From assembly GCA_021204865.1 (NCBI GenBank), contig JAJPYQ010000050.1, positions 1 to 38,254 on the forward strand: a stretch of DNA of 38,254 nucleotides, read 5' to 3'. A model generated the notes under the pieces. That model did no database searches, had not been told where the DNA came from, and saw only the letters and a program-made list of their open reading frames with translations. Shown one piece after another: positions 25,861-33,315 of this stretch. Each line of letters opens with the position of its first letter. The stretch's first letter is position 1. Both the position numbers and the translations under genes were made by a program. This stretch comes from Prevotellaceae bacterium. Lineage in GTDB: Bacteria; Bacteroidota; Bacteroidia; Bacteroidales; Bacteroidaceae.

Positions 25861-26616
25861 ATGCCGCTGACAGACCTGATAGACCCGAGAAACCTGCCTA
25901 AGCACGTCGCAATCATAATGGACGGCAACGGACGCTGGGCTAAAGCTAAGGGGCTGCCTCGCACAGCCGGGCACGCAGAGGGCGTTGAGGTGGTGAAACG
26001 AATAACCACCGAAGCCACTCGCCTCGGGCTGAAATACTTGACGCTTTACACTTTCTCCACAGAAAATTGGAACAGGCCAGTCGATGAGGTGAAGACGCTT
26101 ATGGAACTGATACTCGACCACTTGGAGGAGGAGATATTCATGAAGAATAACGTCCGCTTCCGTGTGATAGGCGATATGCAAAGGCTGCCTGAGGTGGTGA
26201 GGCAGAGACTGCGGCAATGCATCGAGCACACAGCGAAGAACGACCGCATGACGCTGGTGATAGCACTGAGCTATAGCTCGAGATGGGAGATACTGGATGC
26301 CGCCAAGAGGATTGCAGGCGAGGCGAAGGCTGGAACATTGCGGGAGGAAGACGTGACAGAGGAGCTGTTCAACGAATATCTGCAAACAAGCTTTATGCCC
26401 GACCCTGACCTCCTAATCCGCACTGGCGGCGAGCTGCGCATAAGCAACTACCTGCTTTGGCAATGCGCATACAGCGAGTTTTATTTCACAGACACTTATT
26501 GGCCTGACTTCAACGAGGAATGCCTGCAGAGAGCCATAATTGACTACCAAAAGAGGCAGAGACGCTACGGCAAGACGGGCGAGCAGGTGGAAACTGTCAA
26601 CGGCCAAACACAATAA
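25861..26616 (+). CDS. uppS: Isoprenyl transferase (undecaprenyl diphosphate synthase)
   Basis: 251 residues. cis-Prenyltransferase that makes the C55 lipid carrier for peptidoglycan and other surface glycans. [17 protein letters not shown] (15-31) includes the catalytic Asp21. [13 protein letters not shown] (about 62-74) and [20 protein letters not shown] (about 181-200) are the other family signatures. It starts 1 nt after the DUF6089 stop codon, which suggests translational coupling, and precedes bamA. Confidence 0.96.
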   Translation: MPLTDLIDPRNLPKHVAIIMDGNGRWAKAKGLPRTAGHAEGVEVVKRITTEATRLGLKYLTLYTFSTENWNRPVDEVKTLMELILDHLEEEIFMKNNVRFRVIGDMQRLPEVVRQRLRQCIEHTAKNDRMTLVIALSYSSRWEILDAAKRIAGEAKAGTLREEDVTEELFNEYLQTSFMPDPDLLIRTGGELRISNYLLWQCAYSEFYFTDTYWPDFNEECLQRAIIDYQKRQRRYGKTGEQVETVNGQTQ

Positions 26617-26633
26617 GGAGAAGAGCGACGAGA

Positions 26634-29267
26634 GTGAGACACACACGCAACATACTGACATTCCTCTTTCTATTGTGCCTCGGGGCGACGGCGAGGGCGC
26701 AAATGACGGACAGGGATGTTGACCCCGTTGTGGACTACGGGCGCACTCCCCGCGAATATATACTGGGAGGCATAACGGTGAGCGGAGTGCAGAACTACGA
26801 CGACTACCTCCTCATCGGGCTTTCTGGCTTGCAAGTGGGCAGCCCCATCACCATCCCTGGCGACGAGATCACGAGAGCGGTGAAGCGATATTGGCGCAAC
26901 GGATTGTTCAGCAACGTGTCAATCCGTGTGGACAGTATCGTCAGCGACTCGGCTTACCTGCACATCGAATTGGCTCAACGCCCACGCATCTCGGAGATAA
27001 ACTACAACGGCCTGAAGAAGTCGGAGCGTGAGGATATGGAGAGCAAGCTCGGCCTCGTCAAGGAGAACCAGATGACCCCCAACACGATAGACCGAGCTAA
27101 GATACTGGCGAAGAAGTATTTCGACGACAAGGGCTACAAGAACGCCACGATAGACATCGTTATGCGTGACGACGCATCGAAGCCTGACCACGTTATTGTG
27201 GACGTGAACATAGACAAGAAAGACAAGGTCAAGGTTAACCATATCTACATTACTGGCAACTCGAACCTCAGCGACAAGAAGATAAAGGGCTCGCTGCTTA
27301 GCAAAGGCGTGCTGAAGACGGTGCACGAAAGACATAACCGCAGCAGCTGGTTCCGCTCCAAGAAGTTCGTCGACACAAAATACGACGAGGCTAAGAACAA
27401 CCTCGTGGACAAGTACGCAGAGCTTGGCTACCGAGACGCCCTCATCCTGAGCGACAGCGTGGTGCCACACGACGAGAAGAGCGTGAACATTTATATTGAG
27501 GTCGAGGAGGGGCAGAAGTATTATATCCGTAACATTGACTGGGTGGGCAACACTCTTTACCAGACAGACGACCTCAACTATCTGCTGGGAATGAAGCGGG
27601 GAGACGTGTACAACCGAAAGCTGCTTAACGACCGCCTCTCGAACGACGAGGACGCTATCGGCAACCTTTACTATAACAACGGCTACGTGTTCTACCAGCT
27701 CGACCCCGTGGAGACGCACATCGACGGCGACTCTGTCGACTTGGAGATGCGCATCTTCGAGGGCTCGCAGGCCTATATCAGCCACGTGAGGATATTCGGC
27801 AACGACCGTGTCTACGAGAACGTCATCAGGCGTGAGCTGCGAAACAAGCCTGGCGACCTCTTCTCCAAGGAGGCTCTCGAGCGCAGCTACCGTGAGATAG
27901 CCTCTATGGGACACTTCGACGCCGAGAGCATCGACCCGAAGGTGGAGCCTAACTACGAGGACGGGACGGTGGACATCTCGTGGGGCTTGACCCCGAAGTC
28001 GAGCGACCAGATAGAGTTCTCGCTGGGTTATGGACAGACGGGCGTGATAGGAAAGATAGGTCTCCGCCTGTCGAACTTCAGCATGGCTAACCTCTTCAAC
28101 AAGAACGGCATACGCAGAGGCATTATGCCGCAGGGAGACGGTGAGACGTTCAGCATAACGGGCGAGACGAACGGCAGGTATTATCAGGCGTACAGCATAA
28201 GCTATATGAACCCGTGGTTCGGCGGGAAGCGACCTAACACACTGTCTGTCAGCGCCTTCTTCTCGAAGCAGACGGACGTGAGCGACAACTACTATAACTC
28301 GGCATACTACAACAGCTACTACAACAGCTACCTTTACGGCTACGGCTCTAACGGATACAACTACTACGAGAACTACTACGACCCCGACAAGTACGTGAAG
28401 ATATTCGGCTTCGCCCTTGGCTGGGGAAAGAGACTGCGCTGGCCTGACGACTACTTCACGTTCTACGCTGAGCTGTCGTACACACGCTACATCCTGAAGG
28501 ACTGGGAGTACTTCCTCATCAGCAACGGCTCGTGCAACAACTTCAACATAAACCTCTCGCTGTCACGCAACAGCACGGATAACCAAATCTACCCACGAAG
28601 AGGCAGCGAATTCAACCTCTCGGTCACCCTCACACCGCCTTACAGCCTCTTCGACGGCAAAGACTATAAGAACCTCGCCACGAACTATTACGCCTCCTCC
28701 TACCAAAGGGAGCTGCAAGACAAGTATAAATGGATTGAGTACCATAAGTGGAAGTTCAAATCCCGCACCTACGTGGCTCTGACCAAGGGCAGCAAGTGCC
28801 TCGTGCTTATGACGAGGGTGGAGTTCGGCATACTGGGCAACTACAACAAGCACAAGAAGAGCCCGTTCGAGACGTTCTACGTTGGTGGTGACGGAACTTC
28901 GGGCTACTCAACGACATACGCCACTGAGACGATAGGTCTGCGTGGTTACGACAACGGTGCCCTCACGCCCAACGGCTACAGCGGCTATGCTTACGACCGC
29001 TTCACCCTTGAGCTTCGCTACCCGCTTATGCTGGGCAACAGCACCAACATCTACGCCCTCGCCTTCGCTGAGGGAGGTAACGCTTGGTCGAACGTGAAGA
29101 AGTTCAATCCCTTCGACATGAAGCGCAGCGCCGGCGTGGGCGTTCGTGTGTTCCTGCCTATGGTCGGCTTGCTGGGTGTCGACTGGGCGTATGGCTTCGA
29201 CCCGGTGTTCGGCAGCCGCACTTATTCGGGCAGCCAGTTCCACTTCGTATTAGGACAAGAGTTTTAA
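26634..29267 (+). CDS. bamA: Outer-membrane protein assembly factor BamA
   Basis: 877 residues from a GTG at 26634, 17 nt after uppS with GGAG about 12 nt upstream; no ATG precedes the signal peptide (ILTFLFLLCLGATARAQ). Five POTRA-type domains (about 45-440) are followed by a 16-strand barrel. Recognisable parts: YILGGITVSGVQNYDD, VRIFGNDRVYENVIRREL and the C-terminal SQFHFVLGQEF ending in Phe. An unusual Tyr/Asn-rich loop (NSAYYNSYYNSYLYGYGSNG) lies near residue 560, longer than in proteobacterial BamA. It inserts barrel proteins in the outer membrane and is followed by OmpH-type chaperones. Confidence 0.96.
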   Translation: MRHTRNILTFLFLLCLGATARAQMTDRDVDPVVDYGRTPREYILGGITVSGVQNYDDYLLIGLSGLQVGSPITIPGDEITRAVKRYWRNGLFSNVSIRVDSIVSDSAYLHIELAQRPRISEINYNGLKKSEREDMESKLGLVKENQMTPNTIDRAKILAKKYFDDKGYKNATIDIVMRDDASKPDHVIVDVNIDKKDKVKVNHIYITGNSNLSDKKIKGSLLSKGVLKTVHERHNRSSWFRSKKFVDTKYDEAKNNLVDKYAELGYRDALILSDSVVPHDEKSVNIYIEVEEGQKYYIRNIDWVGNTLYQTDDLNYLLGMKRGDVYNRKLLNDRLSNDEDAIGNLYYNNGYVFYQLDPVETHIDGDSVDLEMRIFEGSQAYISHVRIFGNDRVYENVIRRELRNKPGDLFSKEALERSYREIASMGHFDAESIDPKVEPNYEDGTVDISWGLTPKSSDQIEFSLGYGQTGVIGKIGLRLSNFSMANLFNKNGIRRGIMPQGDGETFSITGETNGRYYQAYSISYMNPWFGGKRPNTLSVSAFFSKQTDVSDNYYNSAYYNSYYNSYLYGYGSNGYNYYENYYDPDKYVKIFGFALGWGKRLRWPDDYFTFYAELSYTRYILKDWEYFLISNGSCNNFNINLSLSRNSTDNQIYPRRGSEFNLSVTLTPPYSLFDGKDYKNLATNYYASSYQRELQDKYKWIEYHKWKFKSRTYVALTKGSKCLVLMTRVEFGILGNYNKHKKSPFETFYVGGDGTSGYSTTYATETIGLRGYDNGALTPNGYSGYAYDRFTLELRYPLMLGNSTNIYALAFAEGGNAWSNVKKFNPFDMKRSAGVGVRVFLPMVGLLGVDWAYGFDPVFGSRTYSGSQFHFVLGQEF

Positions 29268-29272
29268 GAGAT

Positions 29273-29785
29273 ATGAGAAAGCTGTTTATTTTGCTGCTTG
29301 TGACCGCAGGGGTTACTGTAGCCAAGGCACAGAAGTTTGTGCTTGTTGACATGGAGTATATACTCAAGAACGTTCCGGCTTACGAGAGAGCCAACGAGCA
29401 GCTCAGCCAAGTGTCGAAGAAGTGGCAGGCTGAGGTGGACGCTCTCAGCGAGGAGGCGCAGACGCTCTACAAGAGTTACCAGAGCGAGGCTGTGTTCCTC
29501 AGCGAGGAGCAGAAGACCGAGAAGGAGGAGGAGATTGTGGCAAAGGAGAAGGAGGCCGCTGAGCTTAAGCGCAAGTACTTCGGACCCGACGGGGAGCTTT
29601 ACCAGAAGCGTGAGAGCCTTATGACCCCCATTCAGGACGAGATATACAACGCCGTGAAGGACATCTGCGACCAGAAGGGCTACTCGCTTGTGCTTGACCG
29701 TGCCAGCGACAGCGGCATTGTGTTCGCCTCGCCTAAGATAGACATCAGCAACGAGGTGCTGACCAAGTTGGGATATTCGTATTAA
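29273..29785 (+). CDS. OmpH/Skp family chaperone, first of three
   Basis: 170 residues from ATG 29273, 5 nt after bamA. Signal peptide MRKLFILLLVTAGVTVAKAQ; mature protein starts KFVLVDMEYILKNVPAYERA, the OmpH family N-terminus. A long charged coiled coil (about 45-120) makes the tentacle of the trimer, and the C-terminal KGYSLVLDRASDSGIVFASP closes the body. Periplasmic chaperone for outer-membrane proteins on their way to BamA. Confidence 0.92.
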   Translation: MRKLFILLLVTAGVTVAKAQKFVLVDMEYILKNVPAYERANEQLSQVSKKWQAEVDALSEEAQTLYKSYQSEAVFLSEEQKTEKEEEIVAKEKEAAELKRKYFGPDGELYQKRESLMTPIQDEIYNAVKDICDQKGYSLVLDRASDSGIVFASPKIDISNEVLTKLGYSY

Positions 29786-29806
29786 CCATAGATAAAAGAG
29801 ACTACA

Positions 29807-30325
29807 ATGAAGAAGATTATTCTCACGATGTTGCTGCTCGCTCCCCTGAGCGCCTTCGCACAGAAGTTCGCACACTTCGACATGAGCGAGATTATGCCTA
29901 ACATGGCTGAGTACCAGACGGCAAGCACCGAGCTGCAGACCCTTGGCAACCAGTATCAGGAGGAGCTTGACCGCCTGCAGAAGGAGTACCAGTCGAAGAC
30001 CGAGGAGTACCAGAAGCTCGCCGAGGACAACAGCACTGCCCAGGCTATCCTGCAGAGCAAGCTGGCGGACATTCAGAAGATGGAGCAGAGCATCCAAGAC
30101 TTCTATCAGGCAAGCCAGCAGGACATGCAGAAGCAGCAGAGCGACAAGATGGACGCCATACAGGCTAAGATAGCCGCCGCAGTCAACAAGATTGCCGAGG
30201 CGGGAGGCTACGTCTACGTGATGGACCTCTCGAGCTGCGCCCCTGGCAGCCCCGTGACGTACGTCAACAGCTCCCTAAGCACCGACATCACCTCGCAGCT
30301 TAAGGCTGCCCTTGGCATTCAGTAG
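29807..30325 (+). CDS. OmpH/Skp family chaperone, second of three
   Basis: 172 residues. Signal peptide MKKIILTMLLLAPLSAFAQ, then KFAHFDMSEIMPNMAEYQTA. Coiled coil rich in Gln and Lys (about 45-125), then AGGYVYVMDLSSCAPGSPVTYVN, with a single Cys near residue 145. It starts 21 nt after the first copy. Skp-like trimer predicted. Confidence 0.92.
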   Translation: MKKIILTMLLLAPLSAFAQKFAHFDMSEIMPNMAEYQTASTELQTLGNQYQEELDRLQKEYQSKTEEYQKLAEDNSTAQAILQSKLADIQKMEQSIQDFYQASQQDMQKQQSDKMDAIQAKIAAAVNKIAEAGGYVYVMDLSSCAPGSPVTYVNSSLSTDITSQLKAALGIQ

Positions 30326-30331
30326 GCAGAG

Positions 30332-30889
30332 ATGATGAGGCGCACACTCGTTATCGCTCTCCTGCTGCTGCCTTTCACCCTTTCGGCTCAGATAAGGATA
30401 GGCTACGTCAGCTACGAGAAGCTGCTGCACGCCATGCCCGAGTACGCTCAGGCGGAGGAGGACTTAAGGCAGCTCAAGGCACAGTACGACGACGAGGCGA
30501 CGAGGGGCGAGGACGAGTTCCAGCGCAAGTTCACCGAGTTCCTCGAGGGGCAGAAGGACTTCCCGCAGAACATCCTGCTTAAGCGGCAGGCTGAGCTGCA
30601 AGCCCTCATGGAGAACGGCTTGAGCTTCAGGCAGGAGGCGCAGGGCATCCTCGAGGAGACGGAGCGGCAGCTCATCTCCGAGCTTGAGAAGCGCCTCAAC
30701 GCAGCCATTCAGGAGGTGGGCGCAAGCGGCGGTTACCTTTGCATCCTGAACACCGACGGCAACCAGTGTCCCTTCATCAACCAGGGGGCTGGCGAGGACG
30801 TTACCTTCGCCGTGCTCCAGAAGCTGGGCTTGGCCGAGGCTGACGAGACTGAGGAGGAAGGGCAGCCGGAAGCCTTGCCCGAGCCTTAA
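30332..30889 (+). CDS. OmpH/Skp family chaperone, third and most divergent
   Basis: 185 residues; ATG 30332 or 30335 (two adjacent Met codons). Signal peptide RRTLVIALLLLPFTLSAQ, then IRIGYVSYEKLLHAMPEYAQA. Coiled coil about 40-120, then ASGGYLCILNTDGNQCPFIN with two Cys. It ends in an acidic Pro-rich tail, ADETEEEGQPEALPEP, absent from the other two copies. It starts 6 nt after copy two and ends 3 nt before murI. Confidence 0.9.
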   Translation: MMRRTLVIALLLLPFTLSAQIRIGYVSYEKLLHAMPEYAQAEEDLRQLKAQYDDEATRGEDEFQRKFTEFLEGQKDFPQNILLKRQAELQALMENGLSFRQEAQGILEETERQLISELEKRLNAAIQEVGASGGYLCILNTDGNQCPFINQGAGEDVTFAVLQKLGLAEADETEEEGQPEALPEP

Positions 30890-30892
30890 GCT

Positions 30893-31750
30893 ATGGGCGA
30901 GGGGAAGGGGCAAGTGAAGCTGCCCGAAGCGGCTGGACCGATAGGCGTGTTCGACTCAGGCTACGGGGGCTTGACCGTGCTGCGTGAGCTTGTCGCCCTA
31001 ATGCCCCACTACGATTACCTCTACCTCGGAGACAACGCCCGCGCCCCTTACGGCACACGCTCGTTCGAGCTCGTGTGCCAGTTCACGTGGCAAGCCGTGC
31101 TAAGGCTCTTCCAGATGGGCTGCCACCTCGTCATCCTCGCCTGCAACACCGCCTCCGCCAAGGCGCTTCGCACCATCCAGCAGCAGCGCCTCCCCTCTGT
31201 AGACCCCGAGAGGCGTGTGCTTGGCGTTATCCGCCCGACGGCAGAGTGCGTGGGCGAGATAACCAAGAGCCGCTCGGTAGGCGTACTCGCCACCCCAGGC
31301 ACAGTGCGCAGCCGCACGTACGAGCTGGAGATAGCCAAGCTAAGCCCCGACATCAAGGTCACCAGCGTCGCCTGCCCCCTTTGGGTGCCTCTCGTGGAGG
31401 CGGGAGAGCAGGAGAGCGAAGGGGCGGACTACTTCGTCCGCAAGCCCATAGACGAGCTGCTCCAAGAAGCCCCCGAGACCGACGCCATCATCCTGGGCTG
31501 CACGCACTATCCCCTCCTTCTTCCCAAGATAAGACGGCACACGCCACAGTCCGTCACCCTCATACCGCAGGGGCGGTACGTGGCAGAGAGCCTCCGAAGC
31601 TACCTGCTCAGGCACCCCGAGATGGACGCTAAGCTTACCCGCAATTCAACGGTAAGCTGCCTCACCACGGAGCGCACCGACTTCTTCGACCCCTCCGCAG
31701 CCCTATTCCTCGGGCAGCCCGTAAGCTCCCGCCACATCAGCCTCGGCTAA
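30893..31750 (+). CDS. murI: Glutamate racemase
   Basis: 285 residues. Makes D-glutamate for peptidoglycan. IGVFDSGYGGLTVLREL near residue 17 holds the N-terminal Asp-Ser; catalytic Cys are in LACNTASA (about 82) and LGCTHYPLLLPKI (about 202). The start at 30893 adds a short hydrophilic extension before the first strand. Last gene of the envelope cluster, followed by a hairpin terminator. Confidence 0.95.
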   Translation: MGEGKGQVKLPEAAGPIGVFDSGYGGLTVLRELVALMPHYDYLYLGDNARAPYGTRSFELVCQFTWQAVLRLFQMGCHLVILACNTASAKALRTIQQQRLPSVDPERRVLGVIRPTAECVGEITKSRSVGVLATPGTVRSRTYELEIAKLSPDIKVTSVACPLWVPLVEAGEQESEGADYFVRKPIDELLQEAPETDAIILGCTHYPLLLPKIRRHTPQSVTLIPQGRYVAESLRSYLLRHPEMDAKLTRNSTVSCLTTERTDFFDPSAALFLGQPVSSRHISLG

Positions 31751-31781
31751 GCCGCCTCCCCTCCTCACAGCTAACCTTCAC

Positions 31782-31820
31782 AAAGGCTCACCCCAGACAA
31801 ACACTGGCGTGAGCCTTTAT
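31782..31820 (+). terminator. Hairpin terminator after murI
   Basis: AAAGGCTCAC (31782-31791) pairs with GTGAGCCTTT (31809-31818), with an inner CCAG/CTGG extension. The T-run at the end of the stem is short. It lies 31 nt after the murI stop. Confidence 0.7.
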
Positions 31821-31849
31821 CGTCTGTTGCCCCTCTATTGTAGGCTTCA

Positions 31850-31964
31850 TACTCCACTCAATGAGTGGACTCCACTCCACTCAATGAGTGGACTTCACCC
31901 CACTCAATGAGTGGACTCCACCCCACTCACTGAGTGCACTCCACCCCACTCACTGAGTGCACTC
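31850..31964. repeat. Palindromic tandem repeat, five 23-bp units
   Basis: Five units with palindrome centres at 31861, 31884, 31907, 31930 and 31953, exactly 23 bp apart. The first three carry CCACTCA-A-TGAGTGG and the last two CACTCA-C-TGAGTG. The linkers are ACTCC/ACTTC-like. No protein-coding frame fits. It fills the middle of the 359-nt gap between murI and the next promoter. Confidence 0.92.
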
Positions 31965-32052
31965 CAAAGCCCCTTAGCTAAGCGCTGCAACGCCTGCCTT
32001 ACAATCGCCACGGTGACAAGCCGCAGGGAGCGGGAACTTTAGCCCGAAGGTG

Positions 32053-32083
32053 TTGCAGGTGTGAGCTTTTGTCCGTACCTTTG
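32053..32083 (+). promoter_or_regulatory. Promoter of HmuY/TonB-receptor operon
   Basis: TTG (32053-32055), exactly 20 nt, then TACCTTTG (32076-32083), an exact TAnnTTTG. Leader is about 23 nt to the ATG at 32110. I see no clear Fur-type operator. Confidence 0.82.
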
Positions 32084-32109
32084 CCGACGGTAACACAACG
32101 AAAACGACT

Positions 32110-32670
32110 ATGAAGACCCTAAAGACCCTCTGCCTTTGCGGCACACTCCTGGCAGCCGCACTTCCCCTGACCTCTTGCAGCGACGACGACGACGAGCCAA
32201 CGCTCCTCAACGAGAGCGTCTGCGGCACGTACGACGGCTACACCTGCACCTACATCAAGTACTCAGACGTGCCTATGTTCTTCAAGGGCGAGCAGCTGGT
32301 GGTGACCTCTACCAAGGGCAACACCGCCTCCGTCGAGCTCGTGTCGCAGGCGTGGAGCACAGTGGCGGAGGGCTGCACGGTCAGCCTCACCGACGGATAC
32401 TACGTTATAGAAGGGGCTGCGACCTCGTACATAGGTGGACATCTTGAAAACGGAGAGGTAGGCGCCTACTACGGCACGCTGACGGCTACGATAAGCGAGG
32501 ACGGCAGCGAGTGCGAGTGCGACATAAGCCTGCCCGGAGTGATGGGCGGCGTGACGGTGCAGTTCGTCAAGGCTACCGAAGAGGAGCAGGAAGAGGCGCA
32601 GGAAGAGACGGGCGGCGTCTCCATCACGGGGCCCTCCTCCCTCGACGGGCTCGACTTTCAGCAGGAGTAA
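32110..32670 (+). CDS. Calycin-like surface lipoprotein
   Basis: 186 residues. Signal peptide about 23 residues ending PLTSC, then SDDDDEP, a surface-export signal. The domain (about 35-155) is beta-rich: SVCGTYDGYTCTYIKY, GYYVIEGAATSYIGG, GAYYGTLTATISEDG. It resembles the calycin-like lipoproteins often found with HmuY in Bacteroidales. The C-terminal 35 residues are Glu-rich and low-complexity. First gene of the operon; likely role in ligand capture is inferred from position only. Confidence 0.78.
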   Translation: MKTLKTLCLCGTLLAAALPLTSCSDDDDEPTLLNESVCGTYDGYTCTYIKYSDVPMFFKGEQLVVTSTKGNTASVELVSQAWSTVAEGCTVSLTDGYYVIEGAATSYIGGHLENGEVGAYYGTLTATISEDGSECECDISLPGVMGGVTVQFVKATEEEQEEAQEETGGVSITGPSSLDGLDFQQE

Positions 32671-32682
32671 CGGAGGCTGGGC

Positions 32683-33312
32683 GTGAAGGCGGATAGGGCT
32701 GCGCTCCCTCTATTCCTTATTATATGCCTCGCCTTAACGGCTTGCTACGACGACCCCGCCGACATGCCCGACCTTAGCCAAGAGGAGAACACGCTCTCGT
32801 ACGTCGACGCCCGAAGCTACACTGAGTGGGTGTACATCGACCTAAGCGAGGGCACGACCCTCGCGCTCGACTATAAGGACACCGTCGGCGTGCCCGAGCG
32901 GTGGACCTTCGCCCTGCACCGCTACGACTGCAAGACGAACGGCGGCTCTGCCCTTGAGACCCCCTTCACCTCCCTCGACGACCTGCTGCTTGCGCTCTCC
33001 GAGCAGACCTACAAGCCCGCCACCTCGGAGTTCACTCCAGACACGGAGGGGGACATAATCATCGACGTGTCGCACATGATTGAGGGCTACCTCATCTACG
33101 ACATCGCCTCACGCAACGAGGCTCTCTCCCTCTGGCTCAACGTGGACATCTCAACGATGCCGCCCATCTACACGCAGTCGGGCAAGGTGTACCTGCTGCG
33201 TGAGGCTGACGGCACCCTCTCCGCCCTGCGCTTCACGGGCTTCTCCAACCCTTACTACTACGACACGAAGGGATATATCTCCTTCCAGTACCGCTACGAC
33301 ATCGAGCTCTAA
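32683..33312 (+). CDS. hmuY: HmuY-family lipoprotein
   Basis: 209 residues from a GTG at 32683, 12 nt after the upstream stop. Signal peptide LPLFLIICLALTAC, lipidated Cys about residue 21, then YDDPAD. HmuY signatures: DARSYTEWVYIDLSEG, RWTFALHRYDCKTNGG, and a C-terminal YLLREADGTLSALRFTGFSN…GYISFQYRYD. HmuY of Porphyromonas binds haem through two His; here the region between has a His in ALHRYD and Met/His in DVSHMIEG, so the ligand set may differ. It passes ligand to the TonB receptor encoded 3 nt downstream. Confidence 0.87.
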   Translation: MKADRAALPLFLIICLALTACYDDPADMPDLSQEENTLSYVDARSYTEWVYIDLSEGTTLALDYKDTVGVPERWTFALHRYDCKTNGGSALETPFTSLDDLLLALSEQTYKPATSEFTPDTEGDIIIDVSHMIEGYLIYDIASRNEALSLWLNVDISTMPPIYTQSGKVYLLREADGTLSALRFTGFSNPYYYDTKGYISFQYRYDIEL

Positions 33313-33315
33313 GCC

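Noticed and set aside
26919-27914. 331-codon open frame antisense to bamA
   Set aside because: It is a shadow of the well-supported bamA frame, Val/Leu-rich with no recognisable domain, as are several long antisense frames over the V-ATPase genes (e.g. 1690-2700, 4518-5477).
31850-31964. CRISPR array
   Set aside because: The repeats abut with a 5-bp linker and no variable spacers; no cas genes are present. The same applies to the arrays at 1 and 35469.
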